Below are positions 43,531 to 55,906 of a stretch of 64,000 bases of DNA, piece after piece. Made by a program: the position numbers and the translations under genes. The stretch's first letter is position 1. Each line of letters opens with the position of its first letter. Origin of the DNA: Volvariella volvacea V23 (lineage: Eukaryota; Basidiomycota; Agaricomycetes; Agaricales; Pluteaceae); contig KB722737.1 in assembly GCA_000349905.1 (NCBI GenBank), forward strand, positions 2,183,158 through 2,247,157. Reading direction: 5' to 3'. The notes under the pieces were generated by a model. The model worked only from the letters and a program-made list of their open reading frames with translations. It was not told the DNA's origin and did not search any database.

Positions 43531-46288
43531 TTAAAACATGCCCATTGCGTCTTCATCGTCTCCTCCCCAGCTGCCGGTAATGACTTCTTCGTCATGTAGA
43601 TGAGGTGATTGGCTAGTTTCTCCAGGTCCCTCGTTGCCTTCCCCAGGAGGAGTTTCATCGTTGTTAGTTCGTGATTGTCCAGAGGCTGTTGGTTTGTTGG
43701 TAAACCAAGTAACTTGCACAGGTCCAACAGCCGGTATGTTGTGGCCTTTTGCGAGAGCCTATTTGAAAAGATCAGGAAAAGAGCTAGTCATAAAGCAGAA
43801 ATGAAACTGACTTGCTCTGCGGCAACACGAGTTCTGAAGGAAACGACGAGATCTCCACCTTCCTGCTCTTCTATAGAGTCCACTTGACCAGAAGCCTATT
43901 TGTGAGAGCAATCAACATCAAGCCTGCTTCCCATGTCTCAGTTAACACTACGTACCTCGTACCACTCCCGCACAGTTTGTGCGGAACCTTCAGAAATTCC
44001 TTGAACAAGGAGCTTCTTGGGTCTGTTGTCCAGCTTCATGCTACCCCTTGGTGGTCCTCCGCGAGGAGCGCCTCGATAGCCTCCACGGGCCCCTCTACCT
44101 CGCCCACGGTAAGGCCGGTAGCCACCGCCATAGTATGGGCCCGGACTAGGAGAGTCCGTAATGCCAAGACTCGCGGCCTACAAACATTACAGTTGATAAG
44201 GGCAAGCAAACATGGGTAATTGAACGCACCTCTGCTTTCAGTTGCTCTAGCTTAGCTTTCAGTGCCTCGGTGCTCTCCTCCTCCCCTCCTTCTGTCACTG
44301 CCCCCTTGGCACTATGCAATTCGAGCTCTTTGTCGAGTCGTTCCTTCTCTTTGCCTGTATTTGCTTGCGATGCTCCATTCAGCGAGGTGTTTTGCGTAGA
44401 TGATACAGGCTTCTTCATCTCTTCATTTAGTTTACGAAGTCGTGACAGAATCTCCTTCTTTTCTTCCGCAGATGCAGTATCTAGTGAAGCCATAAGAGAC
44501 TTCTGTTCTGCAATCTGTTGTTCGAGGAGGGCTTGTTTTGCAGCGAGATCAGACGCTGTCGTGTTGGCATTCGTTTTCCTGGTAGCTGCCAGCTGTGTTG
44601 TTGTGGTGGCCGGCGGTGGTGCATGTGCTGGCGTCGATCGAGCAGCCATATTGGCGACAAGGGGTGCTGATGCTGCTAGTGCCCGTGCGCCTGCCAAACC
44701 GTGTCCTTCAAGCGGTCTATGCCAGAAGATTTTCACGAATCTATTATTGAATACTGCATCTTCAGACTTCCATGCAGCATGGGCCTCTTCATGAGTGGAG
44801 AAACTGACAAGGGCTTTTGGACTGTGAGGATCAATAGCGACTTGCGTGACCGTGCCGAAGCGTTCAAACCATTCCCTGACACGCTCCATCGAGAGCTTAT
44901 CTTCTGGTATCTTTTCCACTACTAGTGTCTTGTCATTCCTCTTCTCTGGTCGGAACCGATGTGCCTCCCCACCAAACGTCCCTCTACCGCGCCCACCTCG
45001 CCCACCACCTCTAAAGTTGTGCAGACCTACTGCAGTAAATGGGGCTTGCTGGGAGACGTCCATGTCAACGCCATTCGACCCATTGGGGCTGTTTACTGGT
45101 GCTTCGGCAACGCTGTGATCCTCGGGCTCGAAGCCTTGATCGTGTTCGACAGATGTACTTGGCACGTCTGAATCTAGTCCTGCTTCTGGGGGCACCACGG
45201 GTGTTAGGTCTTGTATCACAGGTAATTCGCCAGACATCTGCATTCCTTGTCCTTCTTGCTGTGAACGCGGTATTACCGGAGCTCGTGCGTGATTTCGTCC
45301 ACCTAAGGGTCGCATGTCCATTCTTGCCTCGTGTGGGTCGTAGGCCGCACCTGCAAACGGAACGAGACCAGGGAACATTGGGTAGAAAGGAAGGCCAGGC
45401 GCGAGTGGGGAACCACCAATATACATTGGTGGTATCACTGCATCATCTCCGTGGCTGTATTTGCAATGTGCACCCCGTGCACAATAACCATGGTCTTGAT
45501 CACTCGATAAGGGAAATGCAGAATATGAGAGACAAGACGACGCACTATGATAGTCCCGACAAATTCCACGCTTCTGGTCAGGCGGCTGGTATGAACCGCC
45601 TCTCTGCTGGTTCGGCACACCTACAGGTATCACCCCCATCCCCCCAAAAACGTTCATCGAGTCACCACCATCCTGGTAGTCATTGGGCCCATTCCGCTGA
45701 TTCCATCCACCTGATGAACGGCCATGACTCGGGTAACGGGAGAAGTGACCGTCAGAATTCAGCCGTGGCCCCTTGGCTGGTGCTCTACCCTCTCTCTCGT
45801 CACCCTCTAGGCCCCTTTTTACTCCTCGATCCGGAGACGACGGAGTTATGAGCCCATCTAAAGGGATGGGTATACCTGGGTCGAGTGGTTTTGAATTGAA
45901 GGAAGGCGGTGGAGAAGCGGCGTAGGGAAGGTATGACTTTGTCCGTAGTACGGTGAACAGCGTTTCGAGGAATGCGGGACATTCTATGCACACACCGGTG
46001 AGTGGGGATCAGGTACTGTGCACATGCGGATGAACGGAGCGCACCTTTTTCCAGAAACTCGTCCAGCTGGACTGCAAGCTCCTTTCTCATCTCATTTTCC
46101 GATACATTATGCTTCAACAGGGCCAGGATATAATCCGCCAATGCGCCAGGTTCTGCATCGCAACTGTGGCGAGGTTACTGCTTATCAAAAACATGTTTAC
46201 AGGAATGGAATAGGCAAACTGACATGGGCTCGAGTGTTCTGATCAACCAAGGCTTCAAATGATTGGCGGTTGAAGGATCATAAAGCAT
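43531..46288 (-). CDS. RBM26/RBM27-like protein (PWI-like, CCCH finger, RRMs)
   Basis: Nuclear RNA-surveillance type protein. The ATG at 46288 starts MLYDPSTANHLKPWLIRTLE then PICDAEPGALADYILALLKH, the N-terminal PWI-like domain, followed by VSENEMRKELAVQLDEFLEK. One very large exon follows: a disordered Gly/Pro part, then a CCCH finger that becomes C-x8-C-x5-C-x3-H (CRDYHNHGYC, ARGAHCKYSH) once a 51-nt in-frame intron is removed, then GRGGRGRG-type RGG patches. RRM1 (KTLVVEKIPEDKLSMERVRE, FGTVTQVAIDPHSPKALVSF) and a coiled coil (LLEQQIAEQKSLMASLDTAS) come next, and a degenerate second RRM ends GSWGGDDEDAMGMF. This order equals human RBM26/27 and fission yeast Rmn1, partners of the MTREC/PAXT exosome adaptor. 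That function is inferred from the domain order. Confidence 0.85.
45495..45545 (-). other. 51-nt in-frame intron inside the CCCH finger
   Basis: Minus-strand GTGCGTCG..GATCAAG. The surrounding frame is open through it, with no stop, and its length is divisible by three. Spliced, the finger reads C-R-D-Y-H-N-H-G-Y-C with the canonical eight-residue spacing. Retained, it adds 17 residues between the first and second zinc ligands. Confidence 0.7.
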
Positions 46289-47556
46289 GATGAGTTGGGC
46301 CTGCCGTTTGTTCAAAAATTCGACCTGAACCGAGTAAATGGGATTCTGGTCCAGAAGAGGTGATGCGCTCTTGACGCCTCTGCGCCCTCAACACTTGCTG
46401 CTGACTAAGCGGCACTGAACTGTGGGTTGGACCCCGTCCACCAGCATTCTGTAGTGGTGAAATGCCATCTGTGCATTTAGGTGTAAAAATCACAATGTCA
46501 CTTCGCACACAGTGGAGTCGCATAAATTGCACAAATTCCATTAATCTCCCAAGACATAATTCTATTGCTATAATAACACGTTATATGCACCCTCATCCAG
46601 AATAGCGAGTTTCCTGCGGGAAAACTGTCCTCTAATAGTACGCAGGAGGAGCAACCGGATAAGCATAACTGGCAATGGTCCGAGCACCATCAGTTCCCGA
46701 GTCAAAAGCCAAGCATGCCAACGGTTTGTTTGCGTTCCCCGAGTCAGATTCAGTGCCTGGAGATGGCTCGGGAACTCTCAACCACATGTGCTATCGTGGG
46801 AAGACGGTTGAAGGCAAATGGCGTCCGATGGGTGACCTGTCATCGACGAAACCGTGTGACAGTGACGAAGGGGAACAGCGTGACAGTGATCGTGAAGGCA
46901 GGTGGAAGGACAAGGAGACAATGATGGAGGAAAGCAGGATGATAATCCAGAGTCGTTGAATGGTCATCAAGGTGAATAGGGTGAAGAGCAAGTATCCAAC
47001 TCAAGAACTGCAAAAGCCTGGAGCGTGCAGGTAAACTAGAGGGTTGACTTACTTGATGGTTCGTCTAGCGCGCTACCAGTGGGAACGCAGATGGGCTGGT
47101 AGGCGACACACGCTCACGCACCATAACGTGGTGTTCAGCACAGGTGCATGGGCGACCTCAATGGTCTCCCGACCAACCCCAAGGCAGCATTAGTTGAGAA
47201 GCGAGGCAAAGTATCAACAAACAAGTGGTCTTGGAGGAACGAGTTTAAGGACAGATGAAGGGAGAAGTGTGGGTAAACTTGGGGAGAGGGAAGAGAGGAG
47301 GGAAAAGAAAACAGCGACATATTGCAAGACTTATATAGGCCCAAGGGCTATACAACGTGGTGAGACAATTCTGCGGGCCCAATTGCCGTGATTGGCTGAT
47401 GAGAGCAAGGACCCCGAATACTATGAGGCATTTTTCCCGACCTGACAAATCTAGCCGCCTCGCCCTCTCCTGCGGACAAACCTGGGCTGGTCAAAAACTT
47501 CTTCTACTGTTTGCCCTCAAGGCCGGGTAATGCAAACATCTAAATAAGTGTCTCCT
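46289..47556. other. intergenic region with a possible small minus-strand gene
   Basis: About 1.27 kb. On the minus strand there is a TATATAA (47331-47337). Further down is an open stretch with a strong hydrophobic helix (RLWIIILLSSIIVSLSFHL near 46900-46960) and, in another frame, an exon-like ending (LACLAFDSGTDGARTIASYA then YPVAPPAYY, stop near 46637). A small secreted or membrane protein with introns would fit, but I could not find a convincing splice path. Plus-strand frames here look like chance. Confidence 0.3.
47331..47337 (-). promoter_or_regulatory. possible TATA box, minus strand
   Basis: TATATAA read on the minus strand (context GGCCTATATAAGTC), followed by a pyrimidine-rich leader. 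It would serve a minus-strand transcript through 46600-47300, supporting the idea of an unrecognised small gene there. Confidence 0.35.
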
Positions 47557-48665
47557 TCAGCGCCCATGCAGGAGAATAAATTTTTCTGTCCTGACCTCAA
47601 AGATGGTTTCTGCAGGCACTCCCCATCCTCTCATGCCCTCCACACGACTGTCCATTCTGGCCCCCAGCATCACTCCAACGACAGCCCCACTCTCCTTCTC
47701 AACGATGGGCCCTCCGCTCGATCTGAAAGTCGGTATGGGTGCAAAGTATAGATGATTCAAGGCATCATAAGTTCCTGGCTGTATTCCCTCTCAGCAACTG
47801 TTGTGTACAAAATCAGTCAACCGTTCACCTCCGCTTCTCGACCAGCAAAGTCACGGTAGCCCAGGATCTCCCCGTCAACCCATTTCCTCCAGGTGCCTCC
47901 AATCCACGGATGCCACCCCGGATGGGCAGGCGGCTGATGCGATATCAGATGCACTCTCAACGCCGCTTGTTTGCGTGCTGGGTACGGTGATATCGGGAGT
48001 GTCTTCAAGCCAGGTATCTTGCATGACAGCACGATGAGGTCTGATTGGGGTAGTGCGGCCACTACTCTAGAAACGGGATAATATCTAGGCGATTCTCTTG
48101 GCCCCCATATGATATACGTCCCCGTGACGCTGTCTGTAGCTTGATTTATTGTCGACAAGAGCTGCGAATGTCGAATCTACGGGGATTTAGCTCAACAAGC
48201 TAATGGCCTGAAAAGGGAGTCACCTGCCTCCTCCAGAGTGTGAGCGCATGTTAGAATCAGTGAATGGTCTCGACCGTCCTGTGCTGCCAGAGCGAACCCG
48301 GTTGATACCGTTATCTTGTGTTCTTTTCCGACCCTCGCACAGTGTACCACCAACATGACTTCGTCGCTGCTATCATCAAGGAGCGGCCGTCGCTGTTGCG
48401 TTGGTCTGGGTTCGTAAGGCAAAGAGTACTCGAGGATGCGACCTGCTACTGTCGTATATTGGTCGACCAGTTCGCTTAGCGACGTTTGTCCGTGGGATGA
48501 TTGTCCCAAGGCCACCAAGACGCTTTCATCTAGTGTGCGTGATATGTGCTCTGGTTGAGGTTTAAGTGATGGTAACTTGCTGGGTGGGATATGTGTGAAT
48601 GTAGCGAATGACCTCCACAATCGGACGTGGCGTAGCTGGGGCGCACGAGCAGATAGAAGTGCCAT
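47557..48665 (-). CDS. trypsin-like serine peptidase, probable mitochondrial leader
   Basis: Single-domain protein of the trypsin-like (PA clan) fold. The ATG at 48665 gives MALLSARAPQLRHVRLWRSF, a basic amphipathic leader. The catalytic triad can be traced: His in SLILTCAHTLEEAG, Asp in ALPQSDLIVLSCKIPG, Ser in IPTFRSSGGPIVEKESGAVV, with GYRDFAGREAEVNG and the RMDSRVEGMRGWGVPAETIF helix around it. Length about 350 residues, with two or three introns. The Ser context is R-S-S-G-G-P rather than G-D-S-G-G-P. No PDZ domain is seen, so it is not a classic HtrA. It lies 56 bp from the Urb2 stop and is transcribed in the same direction. Substrate unknown. Confidence 0.8.
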
Positions 48666-48721
48666 TGTGTGACAGTGATAAGGCACAACACGGGTCTATC
48701 TACGTGACGTCACTTAAGCGT

Positions 48722-51700
48722 TTAACCTTGTCCAACGTATTTCTGCTTCTCGTAATCCTTCCACAACGCTTTTAGCGTCGCCTTCCCACCAGCATCCAAA
48801 CCCGATGCCATCAGGGAGTCCCTACTGTGCACACTCATCATGCTGCATAATGCATATAACCCCGGGGCTATTTGCTTCCGTGTTGCTGAGCTTAGCAGGC
48901 ATAGAGGATCGTTCATCACTTCTATGTAGGCCTTCAGCACGTAGGCCGAGTGCTTTGAGAAGGCCTTGGCTATGGACTCAGCCTTTTGGGACCCAGGTAT
49001 TGACGTGTGCTTTCGGGGGACAGTCTTCACGGTGAGCGTCTCCAACAGTCGCCCTAGGGCCTTGGCCTGTTCATGGCCCAGAGGTTGTTGAGCAGTTAAC
49101 CACTGAGGTTGTGTATCCATAATCAGTTTAGTTTGCTTAGCCCCTAGATGCGGTCTGCAGCTACGCAATGAAAATATTAGACGCCGAAGTATCAATCCGA
49201 AATGCGGCAAAGCGAGAGTAATCAGGTCTCGCCGCAGGCGGACGAGTACATTCAAGACCCCTACGATTTTGTGGAAGATAGCGGCTGACGTCGTCTGGTC
49301 GTGTGTTAATGAGGGGCAAAGAAGCTTTGAGAGCAACTCCAGGATGGTGTTGAGATCTGCCGAACGTAGGAACGAAGGCTGGCATTCCATCAGTCCCAAC
49401 GATTTGATGATGTACGACGAGAAATTTACCCTGTCTGCGCAGTGCCTCAGTGTAAATTCAAGTATTCCTAAACGAAGTTCTTCTGGCCCTTCTACGAATA
49501 CCTCCCGCGTAGAAAATGTGGTGATTGTCTGAGCAGCGAACTGCTGTATTTGCTTTAAGGAGCCTGTGGGTGATCATTAACTTGCGAAGCCATGTCTTTC
49601 TGCAGACACAAACCTTGGGGATGCTCCGCCAGTACCAGAATAGCGAGTGCTGTTAACCTGACTAACACGTCTGACCCTAGGCTCTCATCTTTGAGCGAGG
49701 CACTAATCAGCTCCATCAAGGACAAATAATGTGTTATCGTAGCATTCTTGCAGAAAGTGTAAATGTACTGGTCCATACGGCGAAGAGCTGGATGGCCCAA
49801 TCAGTTTCCCTTGGAAGAAACAGCCAGACAAGGAATTACATACATTTCTGGGTCACTGTAGAGCCCCCTAGAGCGTAGGTCGCCAACAACAATCGCCAAT
49901 GCTCATCACGGTTTTGTTCCGGGTGGAAAGGCCCTTCCTGTAGCATGAGTGCAAATGAGTGCACATAGGCGTCCTCCCAATATTCGCTACCTGCTAATTG
50001 GGGTTGCTTCCCTAGTCTCGTGCACAGTTTGTCACCCAACAATGGAATATCAGGACCTGGTCGATCATCAGGCAGAGTGAACGAGGAAGGAGCTATTTGC
50101 CTACCTGGAAGCTCCAGCCAAGTAGCCAGTGCCAGCAGTGCATGCCAGCTAGCAATAACATCCCCCGGGCGAGCGTTCTGGGCAACCGTACTATTCAAAT
50201 CCAGTTTTTCGATGCGAGGGCGTGTGATGGATGATTGCACTCCGAATATATCCCGGAGAATACTTTTTAGTTGGTCAGGTAGGCTGACACGACAACGTAA
50301 GCCTAATTCAGTCGTCACGAATTCCCAAGTACCTTGATACTGCAGGACCGGACCGCATTACGTCGATGATCTTGATCAGTGCCCGTAAATACAAGGGATT
50401 GCGAGCCTTGTCATTGTCACTGGCACCGCGGGTGGTGTATGACTGCAATATCAGGAGTAATGGCTCCGTATCCCCTTTACAGGCAGCTTTCCACATGTTT
50501 CTATCAACGAAATGGTTCAGCCTGCCAGATTAGAAGAAGAGCCGCACATAAACGTACGAAAAAATTAACTCGATTAACTCCAATGTGGCTGATACGTAGA
50601 CGCGCGAAGACGATCCGTCTGCTGGGCCATTGAAAATAAGGTGTTGCACAAACATCAGTGCACCGTACTGATCCTGTTGGTCAGCAGAGATACTCGACAA
50701 TGGCGTTAACCTACTGGATGTTCAGGAAAGCCAGAAACAGCGCATGCACGTTTTAAGAAGCTGCGAAGTAAAGTAGCCGTCTCAATGTATTGGCCATCTA
50801 GTGCTTGAAGTGCAACATCGGCCAGCACTGCACGCTTGATGAGTTCGATACGTAATGTCTTGGAAAGGTATTCCATCGGGACAACGAGTAGAAGTTCATA
50901 TATGCTGACTCCTTTCAAAATATCTGGTATGTCACTAGCATTGGCTCTATCTTGAAAACTATCCAGGCAAGTGGTTGCAGCATCGATGAGAGACAAAAGT
51001 ATCGCTAAGTTGGGCCAATGTAAAGGCGGGGGCACCCGAAACAGTAATTGCACACACCTCGTAAGCGGGGCATCTCCCAGAAATGTGCAGTACGCGTGAG
51101 TTGAGTGAGAGGATCACATTCGCCGGGCTGTTGCGTGGACGCATTGCCAATACGATTTCCCTGACTTAGCAATAACAAGTTGATGAATCGCTCTAATTGA
51201 GTGTCGGATGCATATATTCTATGGCGTTTCGGGTTAGGATATAAAGAGATACAGCCTGATTGAACTCACTCCATGATGGCTGTCCAGCGTTGCGACAACG
51301 TATATAGTAGCACGGGAGCAGTCTGGATGCGGGGGTTTAGAACAGGGTCTTGGCCAGGCAGTTCCGTATGGGAACGTATATCCACGTCCTCAAGATATCT
51401 TAATATGACATCAAGAGTCTCTTGTGCTAACGTTCCGTTATTCACCACAATGTTGTGGAGAAGAGCCCGAAACTGACGAGCAGTGTCAGGAATAGGTGCC
51501 AGCAGATCGCAATTGCCAATACGAACCGTATTCAACGACAATTCTGTGACGACATTACCGAAAGGGATCTGAAGCAAACGATTGAGCACCTCTGGCTTCT
51601 GTTGATAAACACTAGGGTTTAACGAAAAATGTGCCGTGTCCATCGCGTATCCCAACCCTAACAAGGCTGCAAGTACGACTTGTACACTCCAGGGTACCTT

Positions 51701-53756
51701 GTCAGGCTTTCCAACTGACTCCAGGGATTTCTCAAGGGCGGGCTCGATCACGGATACCCTCGTGTTGTACACAAGTTGGGAGACATGGCTCGCTGATGCA
51801 TCTGTGAGCGAACGGAGTGGAAGGGAAGGGAGTATCATGGATGCCAATTTCGAGGTGAGCGACAATGAAATTGCGAGTGTGTCTATGTCGTGCCGGATGT
51901 CCGAATCGCCCTCAGTGCCACTCTTGCGGCTCTTCTTACTCTGGCCTTTATGGAGATCACAAAGGTTATTCCAAAGCGACTTTATACCACTACAAATAAC
52001 CTCCGCCGTGTCGTGAACTTGGCCGGCGGTAAGAAACATCCGAATACTGCTAGATAGACCTTCAGTGTGCGCCTGCTGGAATAGTGGACCTGTAGACGCG
52101 ATGGCGTAAACACGGGACGTGTCCGAATCTTTTGCCCGAAAATTGGACAAATCCACTGCGCTTAGCAGATTTGATAGGTAGACATCGAGAGTACGAGTTT
52201 TACTGTGATACGCCAACGAAACTTCTAGGAACTCGGCTGTGACTTGGCCCTTTTCCTGTAGGAAGTGAGTTGCTTGGTTGGAAGAAGATAGCGGATACTT
52301 ACAGTAAGAAGTGAGTTGATGATTTGAGGAACCAGAGACACTAAATGCGTGTAGTCAATCCTGGAGACCACCAAGAGACACTCCGCTGCATATTCCCGCT
52401 GAGTGTCTGTCAGAAGAAAGTCAACGAATCCCGCAAGCATGACATATTCGAGTAGTATGTACCTGGCGAGCTGTTTGAGAGCGTGTCCATTATCAGAGCA
52501 GTGATCTGAGAGAGTAAAATGTTGACCGCCGAAAAGTTACTCTGGAGGACATTTTCGCGTTCTGCAACCTTCAGTAGTTCTAGTCTCGCTGACCAGGCAG
52601 CCAGAATATTCGAGATCGTATCCAATGCATGGAGGCAGCTCGAAAGGAAGTGGACTGCTGCCACGGAAGCATCCTCCACAGCAGTATTAGATGAATTGGA
52701 ACCCTGCCCATAGACAGAACCGCGGTGGCGTTTGGTTGCATGGACGAAGGAACAGAACAAACGAGGGAGAGCCCCGAATAGCTGTTCTGATGTACTACAA
52801 GTCGAGATAAGTTTGATGAAGAAGGTTCCACCCTCGTGGAAATCTTGGGGTTGACGTAGTGAGTCTACGTTATACAAAGTATCGACGCCGACTTCATAAA
52901 CATCTTCGTACAGTTTGTCTCGTGGTGCAGAGAGTATGAAAGTGAGCCACGTAGAAAGATGAGAATTGATGAAGTGAGTGTACAGCTAGGTTCACGGATA
53001 AGACGTTAGTATATAGCTGACATTGGATTGCACATATGCGACCTTTTTCTTGTTTGGGTTGTTCGCTAGTGACAGGCGGTAGGCTCTTGTGATAGTCAAC
53101 CCAACGTCTGTCGCGTCATCGCGTCTACTTGTAGAATGAGACTGGAGGAATGCTCCCAGGCAATCCAGTGTGACGTCCGAAGGCATTCTTTGTGTGGGGA
53201 TAGACCATAGTATCTCTAAGCACCGCGATGCAACTTGCACGAGTCGGTGCCATGTTTCTCGAATGGTCTTGTCGTGCCACCGAAAGAAAGATATAACAAT
53301 AGGTGCAAGGGATAAACGATTGAGTATAGGACCCAGCCAAGCTCCTATAGACGATGAAGGTTTTGGTGTGCGATGCCCCACGGAGGAAAGGATGACGTCA
53401 AGTAACGTCCAGTATCTCAAATCCAAAAGTGAATTGGTTTCTCTGTGTACGATCATGAACAAGTGAAGGCAAGAGAAGCAGGCCATTGCTCACAACTCTG
53501 AAGATTTGTCCTTGGTGAAGCATGTGAGAATCCACTCTGCAATAACTTTTTCCTTCTCTGGCACATAGAACGAGCTGTTGTCCCAGATGTCGGCCGCAAT
53601 CTCAATTTTGGTCGGCCCATTGGGTAGGGGAGGATCCGAGGACACCTTAAGGATACGAACAAAGTCGTGGGAGGACGAGATCTTGCTCATTGCCTCGACG
53701 GCTGGAGTGTAGGCACTTTTTACAAGGCTAAGTGTAAAATGCACGTGCCGAATCAT
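48722..53756 (-). CDS. URB2: Urb2/Npa2 family ribosome-biogenesis protein
   Basis: Large helical-repeat nucleolar protein of early 60S pre-ribosomes, about 1,400 residues. N-terminal exon: SHDFVRILKVSSDPPLPNGP, KIEIAADIWDNSSFYVPEKE and VIAEWILTCFTKDKSSEL. It splices to ETNSLLDLRYWTLLDVILSS. The middle is a series of alpha-helical repeats (SIGAWLGPILNRLSLAPIVI; FLSSCLHALDTISNILAAWS; NTRVSVIEPALEKSLESVGK). The C-terminal Urb2 domain is FHKIVGVLNVLVRLRRDLIT, LPHFGLILRRLIFSLRSC, ATRKQIAPGLYALCSMMSVH and LDAGGKATLKALWKDYEKQK. Either the ATG at 53756 or the inner ATG at 53690 (MSKISS) could start it; the inner one fits the family better. Divergent from the RNF14-like gene. Confidence 0.88.
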
Positions 53757-53883
53757 TGCCTAATTTGGTCACTGCTATTGCACAGCTGGGGTCAGCGTGT
53801 TTACATCTTCCAGAGGCCAGGCAGATGACTGATTCCGACAACTGAATTCGTACCTACACCGCGCATTTGTCGCGCTCACCTTG
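53757..53883. promoter_or_regulatory. compact divergent promoter URB2 / RNF14-like
   Basis: 127 bp between divergent start codons (193 bp if URB2 starts at 53690). No clear TATA box; the region must hold both promoters. Confidence 0.5.
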
Positions 53884-55536
53884 ATGACTGGTAGTCCATC
53901 TGAGTCGCTATCTGACATTCTAGAGCGAGCAAAAGAATTACAACAAGAGGAGTATGAGGTACTGGAGGTACGTGATCAACGCTTCTAGCTACACTTGCTC
54001 TCATTACGGGGCCCAGTCGATATACCCCGAATGCGTTTCGAACGAATTCGTGGACAGCATTCTCAAGCTTGAGGTGCCAATCCAGTTTGATTCTGCTCGT
54101 CGAGTGACGATCGTAGCAGATGGCAGCCTGGATCAGTCAAAGATAGGAGAGGGGAATACAGTCAGTCTTTCGTTGACCACACTGCCGAGCTTGATGATGC
54201 ACGTCAAGCTTCCTGAGAGATACCCAATCGAGCAGCCGCCTGGGCTGGAGTCTATCCGGGCAAAGCACCTGTGGCTGCCTCAGCCAACGAGACTGCATGA
54301 CGCGTTAATTCAGCAATGGAAACCCGGGGAGGGCGCACTTTATGATTGGATCGAATTCATACGGACCGGCGGCTTTCTGGAAGGACTGGGGCTGTCGACG
54401 CACAATGATGTCATCCAGTATGTGCCAGTGATCGGCCCTGGTGTCTTTGCCACTGTCTGACCCACAAGCTTACAGAATCCCGCACCCGGCCCCGTGGCTT
54501 TTGGGTCCGCTGCTGCAGGCCTTTGACCGATCAGCAAAGTCCAGCCAGTTTGCGCAGACCTCGTATCCATGCTCAATCTGTTTGACCTCGAGGAAAGGCA
54601 GCAAGTGCATCCAGCTCACTTGCCAGCACGTGTTTTGCAGGCCGTGTCTGGAGGAGTTCTGGAAGTTGTGCATCCAGGAGGGTGAGGTCGGAAGGGTTGG
54701 GTGCCCTGACCCAGAATGCGTAAAGGCGGGCCGCGAGGCCAACGAAGAGGAAGTGGCCATGGTTGCAACTGATGCAGAACTCCAGCGATGGAGGTGGCTG
54801 CGAGAAAAACGCGACTGCGAGAGAGGTAGGAATGTTGCACTTGCCAACTGCATGTGGTTTACAGTTTACCAGACCCTAGCATTGTTCACTGTCCAATGGA
54901 CTTTTGCCAGTCTGCCGTGCGCAAACCACCAGAAGCCTTCGCACAAGAGGGCACGGGATGGGAGAGGCTTCGCTCATGCCCGAGATGCTCGTTTTCTTTT
55001 TGTGTCTTCTGCAGACGAACATGGTAGGGCGATCTTCATTACGGAATCAGGATCTCCGTTCGCTCATGCAAAGCAGGCATGGGCCCCTGGCACCATGTCC
55101 GATAGCTCACTCCGAAAAGCTTGTTCTCGAGTACCTTGGACACCCAGAGCACTCCGAGGAGCGCGCACTGATAGAGCGGCGCTTCGGACGCACAAACGTG
55201 TTGAAGCTGGTGGCTACTTATGAAGAGGAGCAGCTGAACAGGCAGTGGCTGAAAGCGTCAACGATGGCATGCCCTGGTTGCCAGGTGCACGTCGAAAAAT
55301 CTCTGGGGTGCAACCACGTAGGTTCGCATGCTGACCGAGAAGACATGTTGCTAAAGTGGTGGCTAGATGACCTGCGCAAAGTGCAGACAACACTTTTGCT
55401 ATCGATGTGGAGAAAAACTGCCGGCGTCGGAGCCATACCGGCATTTTTCAATAGCAGGGACACCGTGCTACTACAAGCTGTTTGATTTCCAGGCAGAGGA
55501 GGAGGAGTGGGAGCCGATAGAGGGATTTGAAGGGTA
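53884..55536 (+). CDS. RWD-RBR E3 ubiquitin ligase, RNF14-like
   Basis: RING-between-RING ligase. An N-terminal RWD domain (MTGSPSESLSDILERAKELQ, YEVLE|SIYPECVSNEFVDS, MMHVKLPERYPIEQPPGL, LYDWIEFIRTGGFLEGLGLS) precedes RING1 (YPCSICLTSRKGSKCIQLTC, QHVFCRPCLEEFWKLCIQEG, GCPDPEC). The IBR follows (IVHCPMDFCQSAV, LRSCPRCSFSFCVFCRRTWH), then RING2 (MACPGCQVHVEKSLGCNH|MT, CAKCRQHFCYRCGEKL). The catalytic Cys that accepts ubiquitin is the one in LGCNHMTC by comparison with parkin, and it lies just before the last intron. Ends WEPIEGFEG. RNF14 in animals acts in ribosome-stall quality control; that role here is inference. Five or so introns. Confidence 0.9.
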
Positions 55537-55906
55537 AATAGGACAGTGTAGATTAGATAGAGAATTGATTTGATGTGTTTCAAATGGGCTGGGCAGGCAG
55601 AGGCGGTGGCAGCGGGTGTGACAAAATTTGAGGCGGACCTGGATTGGTGAGACATTTGTGTGGATTACTGGTCTTTGGTTGTGTTCGCATTCTGGCTCCT
55701 ATATATCCTCTCGCTCTCCCTCCTTTGCTTCCATTGTTCCCCTCCTTCGTTTCCTGCTGCCTTCTGCTCGCTTTCGACGACGCCCACGACGACAACTGCC
55801 TTGATACCACTTTGTGTCAATACCCTCCTCTCCACATACCCGATCCAAGCCACTCCCAGTGTCTCTTTCAAGACTCCCTGTACTTTCTATCTCATCTCAA
55901 TCAAGC

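Noticed and set aside
45039..45851. Long plus-strand open frame (270 codons)
   Set aside because: Antisense shadow of the large RBM26/27-like exon; composition is the mirror of the Pro/Gly-rich coding strand.
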